64,000 bases of DNA from Gammaproteobacteria bacterium (lineage in GTDB: Bacteria; Pseudomonadota; Gammaproteobacteria; Steroidobacterales; Woeseiaceae), in assembly GCA_029862045.1 (NCBI GenBank), contig JAOTYE010000001.1:62001-126000 (forward strand), in the 5' to 3' direction. The translations under genes and the position numbers were made by a program. The notes under the pieces are model-generated. The model worked only from the letters and a program-made list of their open reading frames with translations, made no database searches and was not told the origin of the DNA. Below, one piece after another: positions 45,469-53,388 of this stretch (positions within the stretch are counted from its first letter, which is position 1; each line of letters opens with the position of its first letter).

Positions 45469-45507
45469 CAACTTCTCCTTGCTGCACTTGCTTTTCACGA
45501 ATATAAC

Positions 45508-45529
45508 GGTATTATAGTACCGAATTACG
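45508..45529. promoter_or_regulatory. Operator B in the oah / korA divergent promoter
   Basis: GGTATTATAGTACC followed directly by GAATTACG, the twin of 43044-43065. CGGTATTATAGTACCG is nearly a perfect palindrome. On the minus strand it contains TATAAT with TTGCTA exactly 17 bp upstream, a good sigma-70 promoter for oah. It ends 24 bp before the korA ATG, so a bound repressor would block both genes. Confidence 0.68.
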
Positions 45530-45553
45530 ATAATAGCAACGAAGGCACTGTAA

Positions 45554-47278
45554 ATGACAGGTCAGCCCGGCATGTCCTTTTCCGTCGCCCTGCTGGGGAA
45601 GGGTGGCGCCGGTGTCATTACTGCCGGCGACATGCTGCTGGCGGCGGCGGCACGTTGCGGATTGTATGGCCTGATGATCCGCGCGGTAGGACCGCAGATC
45701 CGCGGCGGGGAGTCGGCGGCTCTTGTGCGCTTGAGCTCGGTCCCGGTCGAATGTCTCGATGACCGCTTCGATGTGGTGCTCGGCATCGACTGGAAACAGG
45801 CCGAACAGCTGCTTTCAGAAATCGCCGTTGATGCAGACAGCATTGTTGTAACCGACCCGGCTGAAGATGCTGTGCCGCACTCGATTGCTGCATCAGGAGC
45901 GGTGCTGCGGCAACTCGAGATGAAGGAGCTTGCCGAATCGGTGAGTGGTGGCCGTGTGAACATGGTGGCACTAGGCTATGTGGCCGGCCTCGCCGGCATT
46001 TCTCAGGAAGCGATCCGGCATGCCATCGAAAAGAATATCGGCCGCAAGGGACGCCAGGCAGTCGACGTAAGCGTCGCAGCAGCGATGCTTGGCTTCTCGC
46101 GGTCACAGCGTTCGGCAGCACCGCAGACAGGCGGCGGACAAGCGGGCAATCGCTGGATGATAAGCGGCAATCATGCGACCGGGCTGGGCGCGCTGCGCGG
46201 CGGCGTGCGCTTTGCCGCGGCCTACCCCATTACACCGGCAACCGAGATTCTCGAGTGGCTCGCGCCGCGCCTGAAGGACGCCGGCGGAACCTTGACACAG
46301 GCAGAAGACGAACTCGCTTCGATCAACATGGCAATCGGTGCGTCGTATGGCGGCGTGCCTTCACTGACGGCAACCTCAGGTCCGGGCTTGTCTCTGATGA
46401 TTGAGGGACTCGGCCTCGCGGTATGTGCTGAAATTCCGCTCGTCGTCGTCAATGTCATGCGTGCGGGACCGTCCACCGGCATTCCAACCAAGCCGGAACA
46501 ATCGGATTTCAATGCAGCGATCTATGGATTACATGGCGATGCGCCGCATATCGTCGTGGCGCCGAACTCGGTGACCGACTGCGTCTATACGACGCAATGG
46601 GCCGTGCATCTCGCCGAAGCAACTCAGGCGCCGGTCATCGTTCTGTCAGATCAGTTTATCGGTCAGGCGATCGTCGTCGCCGATCCGGTGCCGGCGATTT
46701 CTTTTTTCACCAAGCGAAAAGTCGCCGAGGAGATACCCGAGGCGTTCGAACGCTACGCAATAACGGCCGACGGGATTTCCCCAATGCCGCTGCCCGGAAC
46801 AGCAGGCGGTCAATATACGGCCGACGGTCTTGAGCATAGCGCTGCGGCAAAACCTTCGGGCATCGCGAGCGACCACAGCGCGCAGCTCGACAAGCGCGCC
46901 AGGAAGATTGCCGATTTCGACTATGGCCAGCACTGGGCGGACATCGAGGGTGCGGGTGAACTCGCGATACTGACCTGGGGCTCAACGGCGAGTGTAGTCC
47001 GGGAGGCCTTGCAAAGGTTGCCGGACAAGGTGACCGGCCGCCTGAAACTCATAACGCTGCGACTGCTGCTGCCGGTCAGGCAAGAGGATATGGCCGCCGC
47101 CCTCGATGGCGTCAATCGCCTCCTGGTGATCGAGCAGAATCACACGGGCCAGTTGTATCGCTTCTTACGCGCGTGGTATGACCTGCCGGCAGACGTCGAT
47201 ACAGTGCATCGACCCGGACCCGGTGTATTCAGACCGGGCGAGATAGCCACGAGGATAGATGCATGGTGCGGCGAATGA
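45554..47278 (+). CDS. korA: 2-oxoacid (2-oxoglutarate):ferredoxin oxidoreductase, fused gamma-alpha subunit
   Basis: 574 residues. A gamma domain (1-190; GKGGAGVITAGDMLLAAAARCG, IRAVGPQIRGGESAALVRLSS) is fused to an alpha domain (from about 200; GVRFAAAYPITPATEILEWL, ATSGPGLSLMIEGLGLA, AGPSTGIPTKPEQSDF). With KorB it oxidises 2-oxoglutarate to succinyl-CoA and reduces ferredoxin, the electron source for benzoyl-CoA reduction in Thauera. Substrate is inferred from context; a pyruvate or indolepyruvate enzyme is less likely here. First gene of a seven-gene rightward operon. Confidence 0.9.
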   Translation: MTGQPGMSFSVALLGKGGAGVITAGDMLLAAAARCGLYGLMIRAVGPQIRGGESAALVRLSSVPVECLDDRFDVVLGIDWKQAEQLLSEIAVDADSIVVTDPAEDAVPHSIAASGAVLRQLEMKELAESVSGGRVNMVALGYVAGLAGISQEAIRHAIEKNIGRKGRQAVDVSVAAAMLGFSRSQRSAAPQTGGGQAGNRWMISGNHATGLGALRGGVRFAAAYPITPATEILEWLAPRLKDAGGTLTQAEDELASINMAIGASYGGVPSLTATSGPGLSLMIEGLGLAVCAEIPLVVVNVMRAGPSTGIPTKPEQSDFNAAIYGLHGDAPHIVVAPNSVTDCVYTTQWAVHLAEATQAPVIVLSDQFIGQAIVVADPVPAISFFTKRKVAEEIPEAFERYAITADGISPMPLPGTAGGQYTADGLEHSAAAKPSGIASDHSAQLDKRARKIADFDYGQHWADIEGAGELAILTWGSTASVVREALQRLPDKVTGRLKLITLRLLLPVRQEDMAAALDGVNRLLVIEQNHTGQLYRFLRAWYDLPADVDTVHRPGPGVFRPGEIATRIDAWCGE

Positions 47279-48108
47279 GCGTCGCCGCACCATGCAAACT
47301 CAAGGCCAGCGACTACAAGTCAGGCACCAAACCGGTCTGGTGTCCCGGTTGCGGTGATTTCCATGTCCTGGCAAGCCTTACCAAGGCCATCGCGGCCTTG
47401 GCACTTGTACCCGAGAATTTGGCGGTTGTATCAGGGATTGGCTGCTCCTCGCGTATCCCGGCATACCTGAACTGTTATGGTTTCCACGGCGTGCACGGAC
47501 GAGCGTTACCGTTGGCGACTGGCCTGAAAGTCGCACGACCTGACCTGACCGTTATTTGCGCCGGAGGTGATGGCGACGGCTTTTCGATCGGCGGGAACCA
47601 TTTATTGCATGCCTGCCGGCGCAACGTGGACATTACTTACGTGGTTATGGACAACGAAATTTACGGCATGACCAAGGGGCAGCCCTCGCCCACTACTGCG
47701 CCCGACTGGGACTCTGAACTGGCGCCCGGAGGTACTGGTGTCTCACCGTTTCACCCGCTCGTGATTGCGCTTGCATCGGGTGCCAACTTTGTTGCTCGGA
47801 CATTCGCGGGGGACGTCAAAGGCACCACGAGAACATTGGCCGAGGCTATCGGCCACCCCGGCTTCTCGTTCGTGCAGATACTGAGCCCCTGCGTCACGTT
47901 TCGTCCGGACCAGCGGGAATGGAAGAACAAGGTGCACCCGCCTCCCGTGACATTTACGACAGATCCGGCTCAGGCAGCCAGGCGCGTCATGACCGACGAT
48001 GGATTCAATATCGGTGTCTTGTACAAAGGTTCCCGCGACATATATGGACAGGCGGTTGAGCGCAACGCTGAATTCGAGCGCGACCTCGACGCGGAGTTTC
48101 TGGTATGA
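47275..48108 (+). CDS. korB: 2-oxoacid:ferredoxin oxidoreductase beta subunit
   Basis: 277 residues with thiamine-diphosphate and cluster motifs: VWCPGCGDFHVLASL, VSGIGCSSRIPAYL, GDGDGFSIGGNHLLHACRRN, VMDNEIYGMTKGQPSPTT. Forms KorAB. ATG at 47275 overlaps the korA stop (ATGA); an upstream GTG lies inside korA. The stop overlaps the ferritin-like gene start by 4 bp. Confidence 0.92.
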   Translation: MSVAAPCKLKASDYKSGTKPVWCPGCGDFHVLASLTKAIAALALVPENLAVVSGIGCSSRIPAYLNCYGFHGVHGRALPLATGLKVARPDLTVICAGGDGDGFSIGGNHLLHACRRNVDITYVVMDNEIYGMTKGQPSPTTAPDWDSELAPGGTGVSPFHPLVIALASGANFVARTFAGDVKGTTRTLAEAIGHPGFSFVQILSPCVTFRPDQREWKNKVHPPPVTFTTDPAQAARRVMTDDGFNIGVLYKGSRDIYGQAVERNAEFERDLDAEFLV

Positions 48109-48638
48109 GCAATACTGGTAAGAATGCATCGCAGAACTTCACGCAGACCGAGCTGTTGGTCCACGCGCTGGTCATCGAACTGGAAGCCGTGCAGAGCTAC
48201 AAGGATCTGGCGGAGCAGATGGAGCAGTGCGGCAATACTGAAGTTGCCGCGTTGTTCGACAAGATGTCGAAACTGGAGGCCGAACACGCGGAGAAGATTC
48301 GCGAGGCAGCGGGAGACGTGGAGCTTACTGAGCTTCCACCATGGGAATATCGCTGGCCAGGCCTCGAGCCTCCCGAGAACATCGATCTCGCGGGCGTGCA
48401 TTATCTGATGACGCCGCATCAGGCACTCGAGCTTGCGCTGGAAAACGAATTGAGCGCGATGGCGTTCTTTGACGCAATCGCACATGACAGTACGGATGAT
48501 CAGGTCGGCTCGCTGGCACAGGAGTTCGGTGACGACGAGCGCCAGCATGTCGCCTGGATGAAAGAATGGCTGGCGAAATATCCGCCGCCAGATGATGACT
48601 GGGACTACGACCCGGATCCACCGGCGGCGATTGACTAG
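48105..48638 (+). CDS. Ferritin-like diiron protein (rubrerythrin-type domain)
   Basis: 177 residues. A four-helix ferritin-like domain with paired carboxylate ligands: LVIELEAVQSYKDLAEQM with KLEAEHAEKI, and LALENELSAMAFFDAIA with FGDDERQHVAWMKEW. There is no rubredoxin domain. The C terminus is rich in Pro and Asp. Such proteins reduce peroxide or store iron. It lies between korB (4-bp overlap) and dch, so it is co-expressed with the anaerobic ring-reduction enzymes, and oxygen or peroxide protection is the likely purpose. Confidence 0.85.
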   Translation: MSNTGKNASQNFTQTELLVHALVIELEAVQSYKDLAEQMEQCGNTEVAALFDKMSKLEAEHAEKIREAAGDVELTELPPWEYRWPGLEPPENIDLAGVHYLMTPHQALELALENELSAMAFFDAIAHDSTDDQVGSLAQEFGDDERQHVAWMKEWLAKYPPPDDDWDYDPDPPAAID

Positions 48639-48652
48639 CCTGGAGCCTGCAC

Positions 48653-49438
48653 ATGACAGACAGTCCACTCAAAGCCTGGCTCGACCGCGACGAACAGGTA
48701 TTGCGGCTGCAACTGGCGCGACCGAAAGCGAATATCATCGATGCCCGGATGATTGACGCCCTGAGCGCTGCGCTGGATGCGCATGCAAACGACAAACGCC
48801 TGTTGGCAGTCATTCTCGACGCGGAGGGCCCACATTTCAGTTTTGGCGCCAGTGTCGAGGAGCACCTGCCGGACCAGTGTGCGGCAATGCTCAGGAAGAT
48901 AAACTCGCTGGTCATGCAGATGCTTGAGTACCCGGTGCCAATTGTCGCCGCCGTGCAGGGTCAGTGCCTCGGCGGCGGCCTCGAAGTCGCATGTGCGGCC
49001 AGCCCGATCATCGCCGCACCAGACGCACAGCTGGGCCAGCCGGAGATTTCGCTCGCGGTAATTGCACCGGCAGCGTCTTGCCTGTTGCCGGAGCGCGTCG
49101 GTCAGCCGCACGCAGAGATGTTGCTGTTTTCCGGCAAGAGCATTGACGCACAGAAAGCGAAGACTATCGGCCTTGTCGACCAGGTCAGCGAGTCACCCAG
49201 TGAAGCGGCATTGGCCTGGATAGACGAGAATATCATCGGCAAGAGTGCGAGTTCACTGCGCTTTGCGGTAACTGCTGCGCGCCAGGATTACATCGAACGC
49301 ATCAGGGTCAGGCTCGAGATCGTCGAAAAAACATATGTCGAGGAGCTGATGCAAACCAAAGACCCGATCGAAGGCCTCAATGCATTTCTCGAGAAACGCA
49401 AACCGATCTGGGGAAACGACCCGGAGGGAGCCGACTAA
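48653..49438 (+). CDS. dch: Cyclohexa-1,5-diene-1-carbonyl-CoA hydratase
   Basis: 261 residues of the crotonase family. [36 protein letters not shown] (oxyanion loop) and [20 protein letters not shown] (second oxyanion residue) resemble Thauera and Azoarcus Dch more than fatty-acid hydratases. It hydrates the dienoyl-CoA made by BcrABCD to 6-hydroxycyclohex-1-ene-1-carbonyl-CoA, the substrate of Had encoded next. The stop overlaps the had ATG by one base. Confidence 0.92.
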   Translation: MTDSPLKAWLDRDEQVLRLQLARPKANIIDARMIDALSAALDAHANDKRLLAVILDAEGPHFSFGASVEEHLPDQCAAMLRKINSLVMQMLEYPVPIVAAVQGQCLGGGLEVACAASPIIAAPDAQLGQPEISLAVIAPAASCLLPERVGQPHAEMLLFSGKSIDAQKAKTIGLVDQVSESPSEAALAWIDENIIGKSASSLRFAVTAARQDYIERIRVRLEIVEKTYVEELMQTKDPIEGLNAFLEKRKPIWGNDPEGAD

Positions 49439-50508
49439 TGACTGCACATCGCTGGGTAATGGAGCAGCCGGGGACGCCGCTTACGCGAGTTGAATTCGAT
49501 CTGCAGGAACCCTCGTCAAACGAAGTCATCATCGAGATCGCCGGCTGCGGCGTATGCCATACAGACCTCGGATTCTTTTACGACGGTGTCAGGACCAAGC
49601 ACCCGTTACCGCTGACACTCGGTCACGAGATGAGCGGCCGCGTCATCAAGACCGGAAAGGATGCTGCAGAATGGCAGGACAAGACAGTAATCGTGCCCGC
49701 AGTCATACCCTGCGGGTCGTGCGACCTCTGTGATCGGGGTCGTGGCACGATCTGCAGGAAGCAGAAATCACCGGGCATCGATATGCATGGCGGTTTCGCC
49801 ACGCATATCACGGTGCCGTCGGCCGGGCTGTGCGCGATCGATACCGCACGGCTGGCCGAAGTCGGCATGGAGCTCGCGGATGCAAGCGTCATCGCAGACG
49901 CGCTGACAACGCCCTACCAGGCTGTCGTGCAAGCGGAAATCGAAGCCGGAGATCTGGCAATCGTCATCGGCGTCGGCGGTGTCGGCGGTTACGCGGTGCA
50001 GATCGCGGCTGCAAAAGGCGCAACAGTTGTTGCTATCGACATCGATCAGGCGAAGCTCGATCAACTCGACGGCTACGGCGCCAGCATGAAAATCAATGCG
50101 GGAAACGTACAAGGCAGGGATGTCCGCGACGCCATCCGGCAATTCGCGAAGGACAATAAGCTGCGTCAAACAGAGTGGAAGATTTTCGAATGTTCCGGTA
50201 CTGCAGCAGGTCAAACCACTGCCTTTGGCCTGCTAACCTACGGTTCCTGTTTGTCCGTCGTAGGTTTTACGATGGACAAGGTCGAAGTTCGCCTGTCCAA
50301 CCTGATGGCATTTCATGCGCGTACGCTCGGCAACTGGGGATGCCTGCCGGAGCATTACCCCGATGCGCTCGAGTTGGTCCTGACCGGCAAAGTCTCCATG
50401 CTACCGTTCATCGAACGGCACGATTTGTCCCAGATCAACGAGATATTCGCCAGAGCTCATGACGGCCAACTCACCCGTCGCGCCATCCTCATTCCGGACG
50501 CATCGTGA
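49438..50508 (+). CDS. had: 6-hydroxycyclohex-1-ene-1-carbonyl-CoA dehydrogenase
   Basis: 356 residues, zinc-dependent medium-chain dehydrogenase. Catalytic zinc: [12 protein letters not shown] and [11 protein letters not shown]; structural zinc: [18 protein letters not shown]. Rossmann loop: [20 protein letters not shown]. It oxidises the hydroxyenoyl-CoA with NAD+ to the 6-oxo product that Oah hydrolyses. Position directly after dch fixes the name among alcohol dehydrogenases. Confidence 0.93.
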   Translation: MTAHRWVMEQPGTPLTRVEFDLQEPSSNEVIIEIAGCGVCHTDLGFFYDGVRTKHPLPLTLGHEMSGRVIKTGKDAAEWQDKTVIVPAVIPCGSCDLCDRGRGTICRKQKSPGIDMHGGFATHITVPSAGLCAIDTARLAEVGMELADASVIADALTTPYQAVVQAEIEAGDLAIVIGVGGVGGYAVQIAAAKGATVVAIDIDQAKLDQLDGYGASMKINAGNVQGRDVRDAIRQFAKDNKLRQTEWKIFECSGTAAGQTTAFGLLTYGSCLSVVGFTMDKVEVRLSNLMAFHARTLGNWGCLPEHYPDALELVLTGKVSMLPFIERHDLSQINEIFARAHDGQLTRRAILIPDAS

Positions 50509-51512
50509 TGCATGGCCCCGCCAGAGAATTCGACACCCGGCCACTCGTGCCCGACGATCTGCAGCGCGTCATCGAAATCGACAGCCAATACACCGGACGC
50601 CGGCGCGAAGGTTTTTACCGCACACGACTGCAAGCCGCCCAGGCCGAGCCGGCAAATTTCGTGTACCTGGGGTGTGAAGAAGAGGGTGTACTGCAAGGTT
50701 TTCTGCTGGCACGTCTACAGGAGGGCGAGTACGGAACGAGTAATCGCTATGCATCCATGGACGCGATCAGCGTCGATCCTGCAATGGCAGCAAGAGGGAT
50801 GGGCCGCTCGCTGCTGCACGCCCTCGATGAAATTCTGCGTCACAAGAACATCGACACAATTTATTCCCAAGCCGACTGGCATAACTTCCCAATGCTGAAG
50901 TTCTTTGGCGGTTGCGGTTTTTCGCTGGCAGCGCGCCACATACTGGAAAGAGCTGCTACCAATCTACCCGACTTCGAGTATGTCAATGATCTGATTGAGG
51001 AATCCGCACAACTCGGTGACGCAAACGACTATAGCGATCCCCAAGGCGATCAACGCGGCACACTTGCGCGCGACCTCATACTGTGCCGCTCGATGCGCAA
51101 ATCCGACCTGGACGCGATAGTGAAAATTGACCATCGCACGACAGGCCGCGACCACCGTCCGTACTACGAACAAAAAATGGCGGAATTGCTTGGCGTATCC
51201 GGTATCCGCGTATCGCTTGTTGCAGAACAGGACGATCATGTCGTCGGTTTCGTCATGGCCAGAGTAGACTTCGGAGAATTCGACCGCATCGAGCCAGTTG
51301 CCGTACTGGACAGTATCGCGGTAGATCCCGGTTTTGCGCACCACCTTGTCGGTACCGCGTTGCTGTCACAACTGCTCGCGAATCTGTGGTCTCTGCAGAT
51401 CGAACATGTGCGCTCCGAGACCGATGCAGAGCACTTCGATGTACTGCAATTTTTGCAGCGTAACGGGTTCTCTATCTCCCAGCGACTCGCCTTCGCGCGG
51501 CAAGTCGCCTAG
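50508..51512 (+). CDS. Tandem GNAT-domain N-acetyltransferase
   Basis: 334 residues made of two GNAT domains in series. Domain 1 (about 5-150): REFDTRPLVPDDLQRVIEID, SVDPAMAARGMGRSLLHALDE. Domain 2 (about 185-334): ILCRSMRKSDLDAIVKIDHR, SIAVDPGFAHHLVGTALLSQLL. The two start alike (DLQRVIEID / DLDAIVKID), indicating internal duplication; the second acetyl-CoA loop has lost the usual R-x-x-G-I-G pattern and may be non-catalytic. ATG at 50508 overlaps the had stop. Substrate unknown; it belongs to the kor-dch-had operon. Confidence 0.82.
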   Translation: MHGPAREFDTRPLVPDDLQRVIEIDSQYTGRRREGFYRTRLQAAQAEPANFVYLGCEEEGVLQGFLLARLQEGEYGTSNRYASMDAISVDPAMAARGMGRSLLHALDEILRHKNIDTIYSQADWHNFPMLKFFGGCGFSLAARHILERAATNLPDFEYVNDLIEESAQLGDANDYSDPQGDQRGTLARDLILCRSMRKSDLDAIVKIDHRTTGRDHRPYYEQKMAELLGVSGIRVSLVAEQDDHVVGFVMARVDFGEFDRIEPVAVLDSIAVDPGFAHHLVGTALLSQLLANLWSLQIEHVRSETDAEHFDVLQFLQRNGFSISQRLAFARQVA

Positions 51513-51538
51513 CTCATAGGACAACGATACCCACAGGC

Positions 51539-52348
51539 ATGGCTCAGACCAGATCGCAGTCAATACCGGCGCGGCCATCGGCGACAATTGTCCTGTTGCG
51601 TGATTTCGGCCGTGGTCCCGAACTGTTGATGGTCAGACGGCGCGCGGGAGATGCGTTTGGCGACAATCATGCATTTCCGGGTGGTGTCCTCGATGCGGAT
51701 GAGTCATCTGCTCGCGCATTTTGCCGCGGCGTAACTGCGGACGAAGCTGACGCCATGCTGCGGGTTGCGGAGGGCGGCCTCGACTTCTATAGCGCCGCGA
51801 TCCGGGAACTCTTTGAAGAAACCGGGATGTTGCTGGCGCGAAACCGCGACGGAGACTGGGCAACCGACAGCCCCGGTTTGCAGGAACTTCGCGAAAAAGT
51901 CGATCAGACAACGCTGGCCTGGCCGGTGTTTCTGGGCGAGCAGGAACTGCTCATGGCCTGCGATGCGCTGCATTACTTTGCGCATTGGGAAACACCGCTG
52001 GACAGGCCAAAGAGATGGTCCACACGCTTTTTCATTGCCGAGGCACCGTCGGCACAAGACGCCAGTCACGATGGAAGCGAGCTGACAGACGTTCGTTGGA
52101 TGACAGCGGCAGAGGCGTTATCATCCGCACGAGAAGGCGACATGAAACTGCCCTTCCCGACTATCAAGACCCTGGCGATGCTTGCTGAATTCAACACAGT
52201 CGATTCCCTGCTGGATTGGGCACGAACAAGAGCCCGGGATGGAGTCGACAGAATACGCCCTGTTGCGTTGCTCGAAGATGGCGTAGCACGATTCGTCATT
52301 CCCGGCGATCCCGATTATCCAAATGATGACGATATCGTCCTGAATTGA
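51539..52348 (+). CDS. Nudix hydrolase (NUDT19/NUDT7-like, candidate acyl-CoA diphosphatase)
   Basis: 269 residues. ATIVLLRDFGRGPELLMVRR and HAFPGGVLDADE open the Nudix fold; after an insertion of about 45 residues the catalytic half reads AAIRELFEETGMLLAR (REUxEExGU intact). This split arrangement is that of NUDT19-like enzymes, several of which hydrolyse CoA and acyl-CoAs to 4'-phosphopantetheine esters. Last gene of the korA operon, 26 bp after the GNAT stop. Cleaning up stalled aromatic CoA esters is a plausible inferred role. Confidence 0.8.
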   Translation: MAQTRSQSIPARPSATIVLLRDFGRGPELLMVRRRAGDAFGDNHAFPGGVLDADESSARAFCRGVTADEADAMLRVAEGGLDFYSAAIRELFEETGMLLARNRDGDWATDSPGLQELREKVDQTTLAWPVFLGEQELLMACDALHYFAHWETPLDRPKRWSTRFFIAEAPSAQDASHDGSELTDVRWMTAAEALSSAREGDMKLPFPTIKTLAMLAEFNTVDSLLDWARTRARDGVDRIRPVALLEDGVARFVIPGDPDYPNDDDIVLN

Positions 52349-52359
52349 GGATATTTTCC

Positions 52360-53388
52360 TTATAAGACCTTCAGGGTGTGGCGTGGTTGCATCCGCAGTG
52401 GCGGCAGGCCCGCAACTTCTCGCAGCGCGGCGGTTACATACTGCTCGATCATTTTGCCGCGCCATGACGTGGCGAAATCCGTATTGTCCATCGGTCGTGC
52501 GATCTTATGCGCGGCGCGCGCGATTCTTGCGATTCCATGTTCGGTAATCTTGTTGCCAACGAGCACCGACTCGGCTTCCGCAACGGGGATCGGTGCGGAA
52601 CCGACTGCACCGAGGTACATGGACGCACGAGTAACAACATTGTTATCGTCAGTCCAGACGGCCGCCGCGACCGACAGCGTTGAGAAATCGATCGAACCGC
52701 GCCGCCGGAGTTTCCAGAACGCAGACCGGCAATGAGCGTCATCACTCGTGCCCGGCACGACGACTTCGGTCAATATTTCATCAGGCTGCCTGGACAAATA
52801 GTCGATGCCGTCATCGACATAGAAATCCCTGAGCGGCAACTCGCGCTCTCTCGCCACCGACGCCAGTCTTACCTTTGCGTCGAGTGCGCAGAGCATTGGC
52901 GCTGAGTCACTGGCAGTGTGCGCCCAGCATCGCGGCGACTTGGTTGCCACCCAGCAGATCTCGCCCTCTTCCTTCAGACAGAAGTCAATCGAACGGCGCC
53001 ACTCCTCGGTCTGGTTGTAATAGTTACAACGCGTATCGACACACAGATTGCCACCAATTGTGCCCATGTTTCTAAGGGGCGGTGACGAGATCGAGGCAAC
53101 GGCTTTGGCAAAAGCCGGGAAGCGGTCACGAATATTGTCATCGCGAATGATATCGGCCAGCGTTGCCGTCGCACCAATACGGATGTCTGAGCTGTTGCTG
53201 TCGATAATGTCGAGATCTGGAATCGACATCAGGCTGACAACGGTCTCAGCTTTCTGATGGCGTCGTTTCATGTTCGGCCACAGGTCAGTGCCTCCGGCAA
53301 CAACCCGCACATCGCCTGCGGCGATCAATTTCAGCGCTTCCTGAATTGTTTCAGGTGACTGCAGATTAATCGGTGGTAAGCGTAGCAC
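52360..53388 (-). CDS. hcrB: 4-hydroxybenzoyl-CoA reductase, FAD subunit with extra 4Fe-4S loop
   Basis: 342 residues of the molybdopterin-dehydrogenase FAD-binding family (LIAAGDVRVVAGGTDLWPNM, SSPPLRNMGTIGGNL). Between the two FAD motifs is a Cys-rich insertion (CVDTRCNYYNQTEEWRRS, then IDFCLKEEGEICW and SPRCWAH), the extra 4Fe-4S site that marks 4-hydroxybenzoyl-CoA reductases. Electrons enter here and flow to the Mo subunit to remove the phenolic OH. GTG at 53388 has AGGAG 7 nt upstream and overlaps hcrA by 23 bp; a frame start at 53415 is less likely. Confidence 0.92.
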   Translation of the reverse strand: MLRLPPINLQSPETIQEALKLIAAGDVRVVAGGTDLWPNMKRRHQKAETVVSLMSIPDLDIIDSNSSDIRIGATATLADIIRDDNIRDRFPAFAKAVASISSPPLRNMGTIGGNLCVDTRCNYYNQTEEWRRSIDFCLKEEGEICWVATKSPRCWAHTASDSAPMLCALDAKVRLASVARERELPLRDFYVDDGIDYLSRQPDEILTEVVVPGTSDDAHCRSAFWKLRRRGSIDFSTLSVAAAVWTDDNNVVTRASMYLGAVGSAPIPVAEAESVLVGNKITEHGIARIARAAHKIARPMDNTDFATSWRGKMIEQYVTAALREVAGLPPLRMQPRHTLKVL

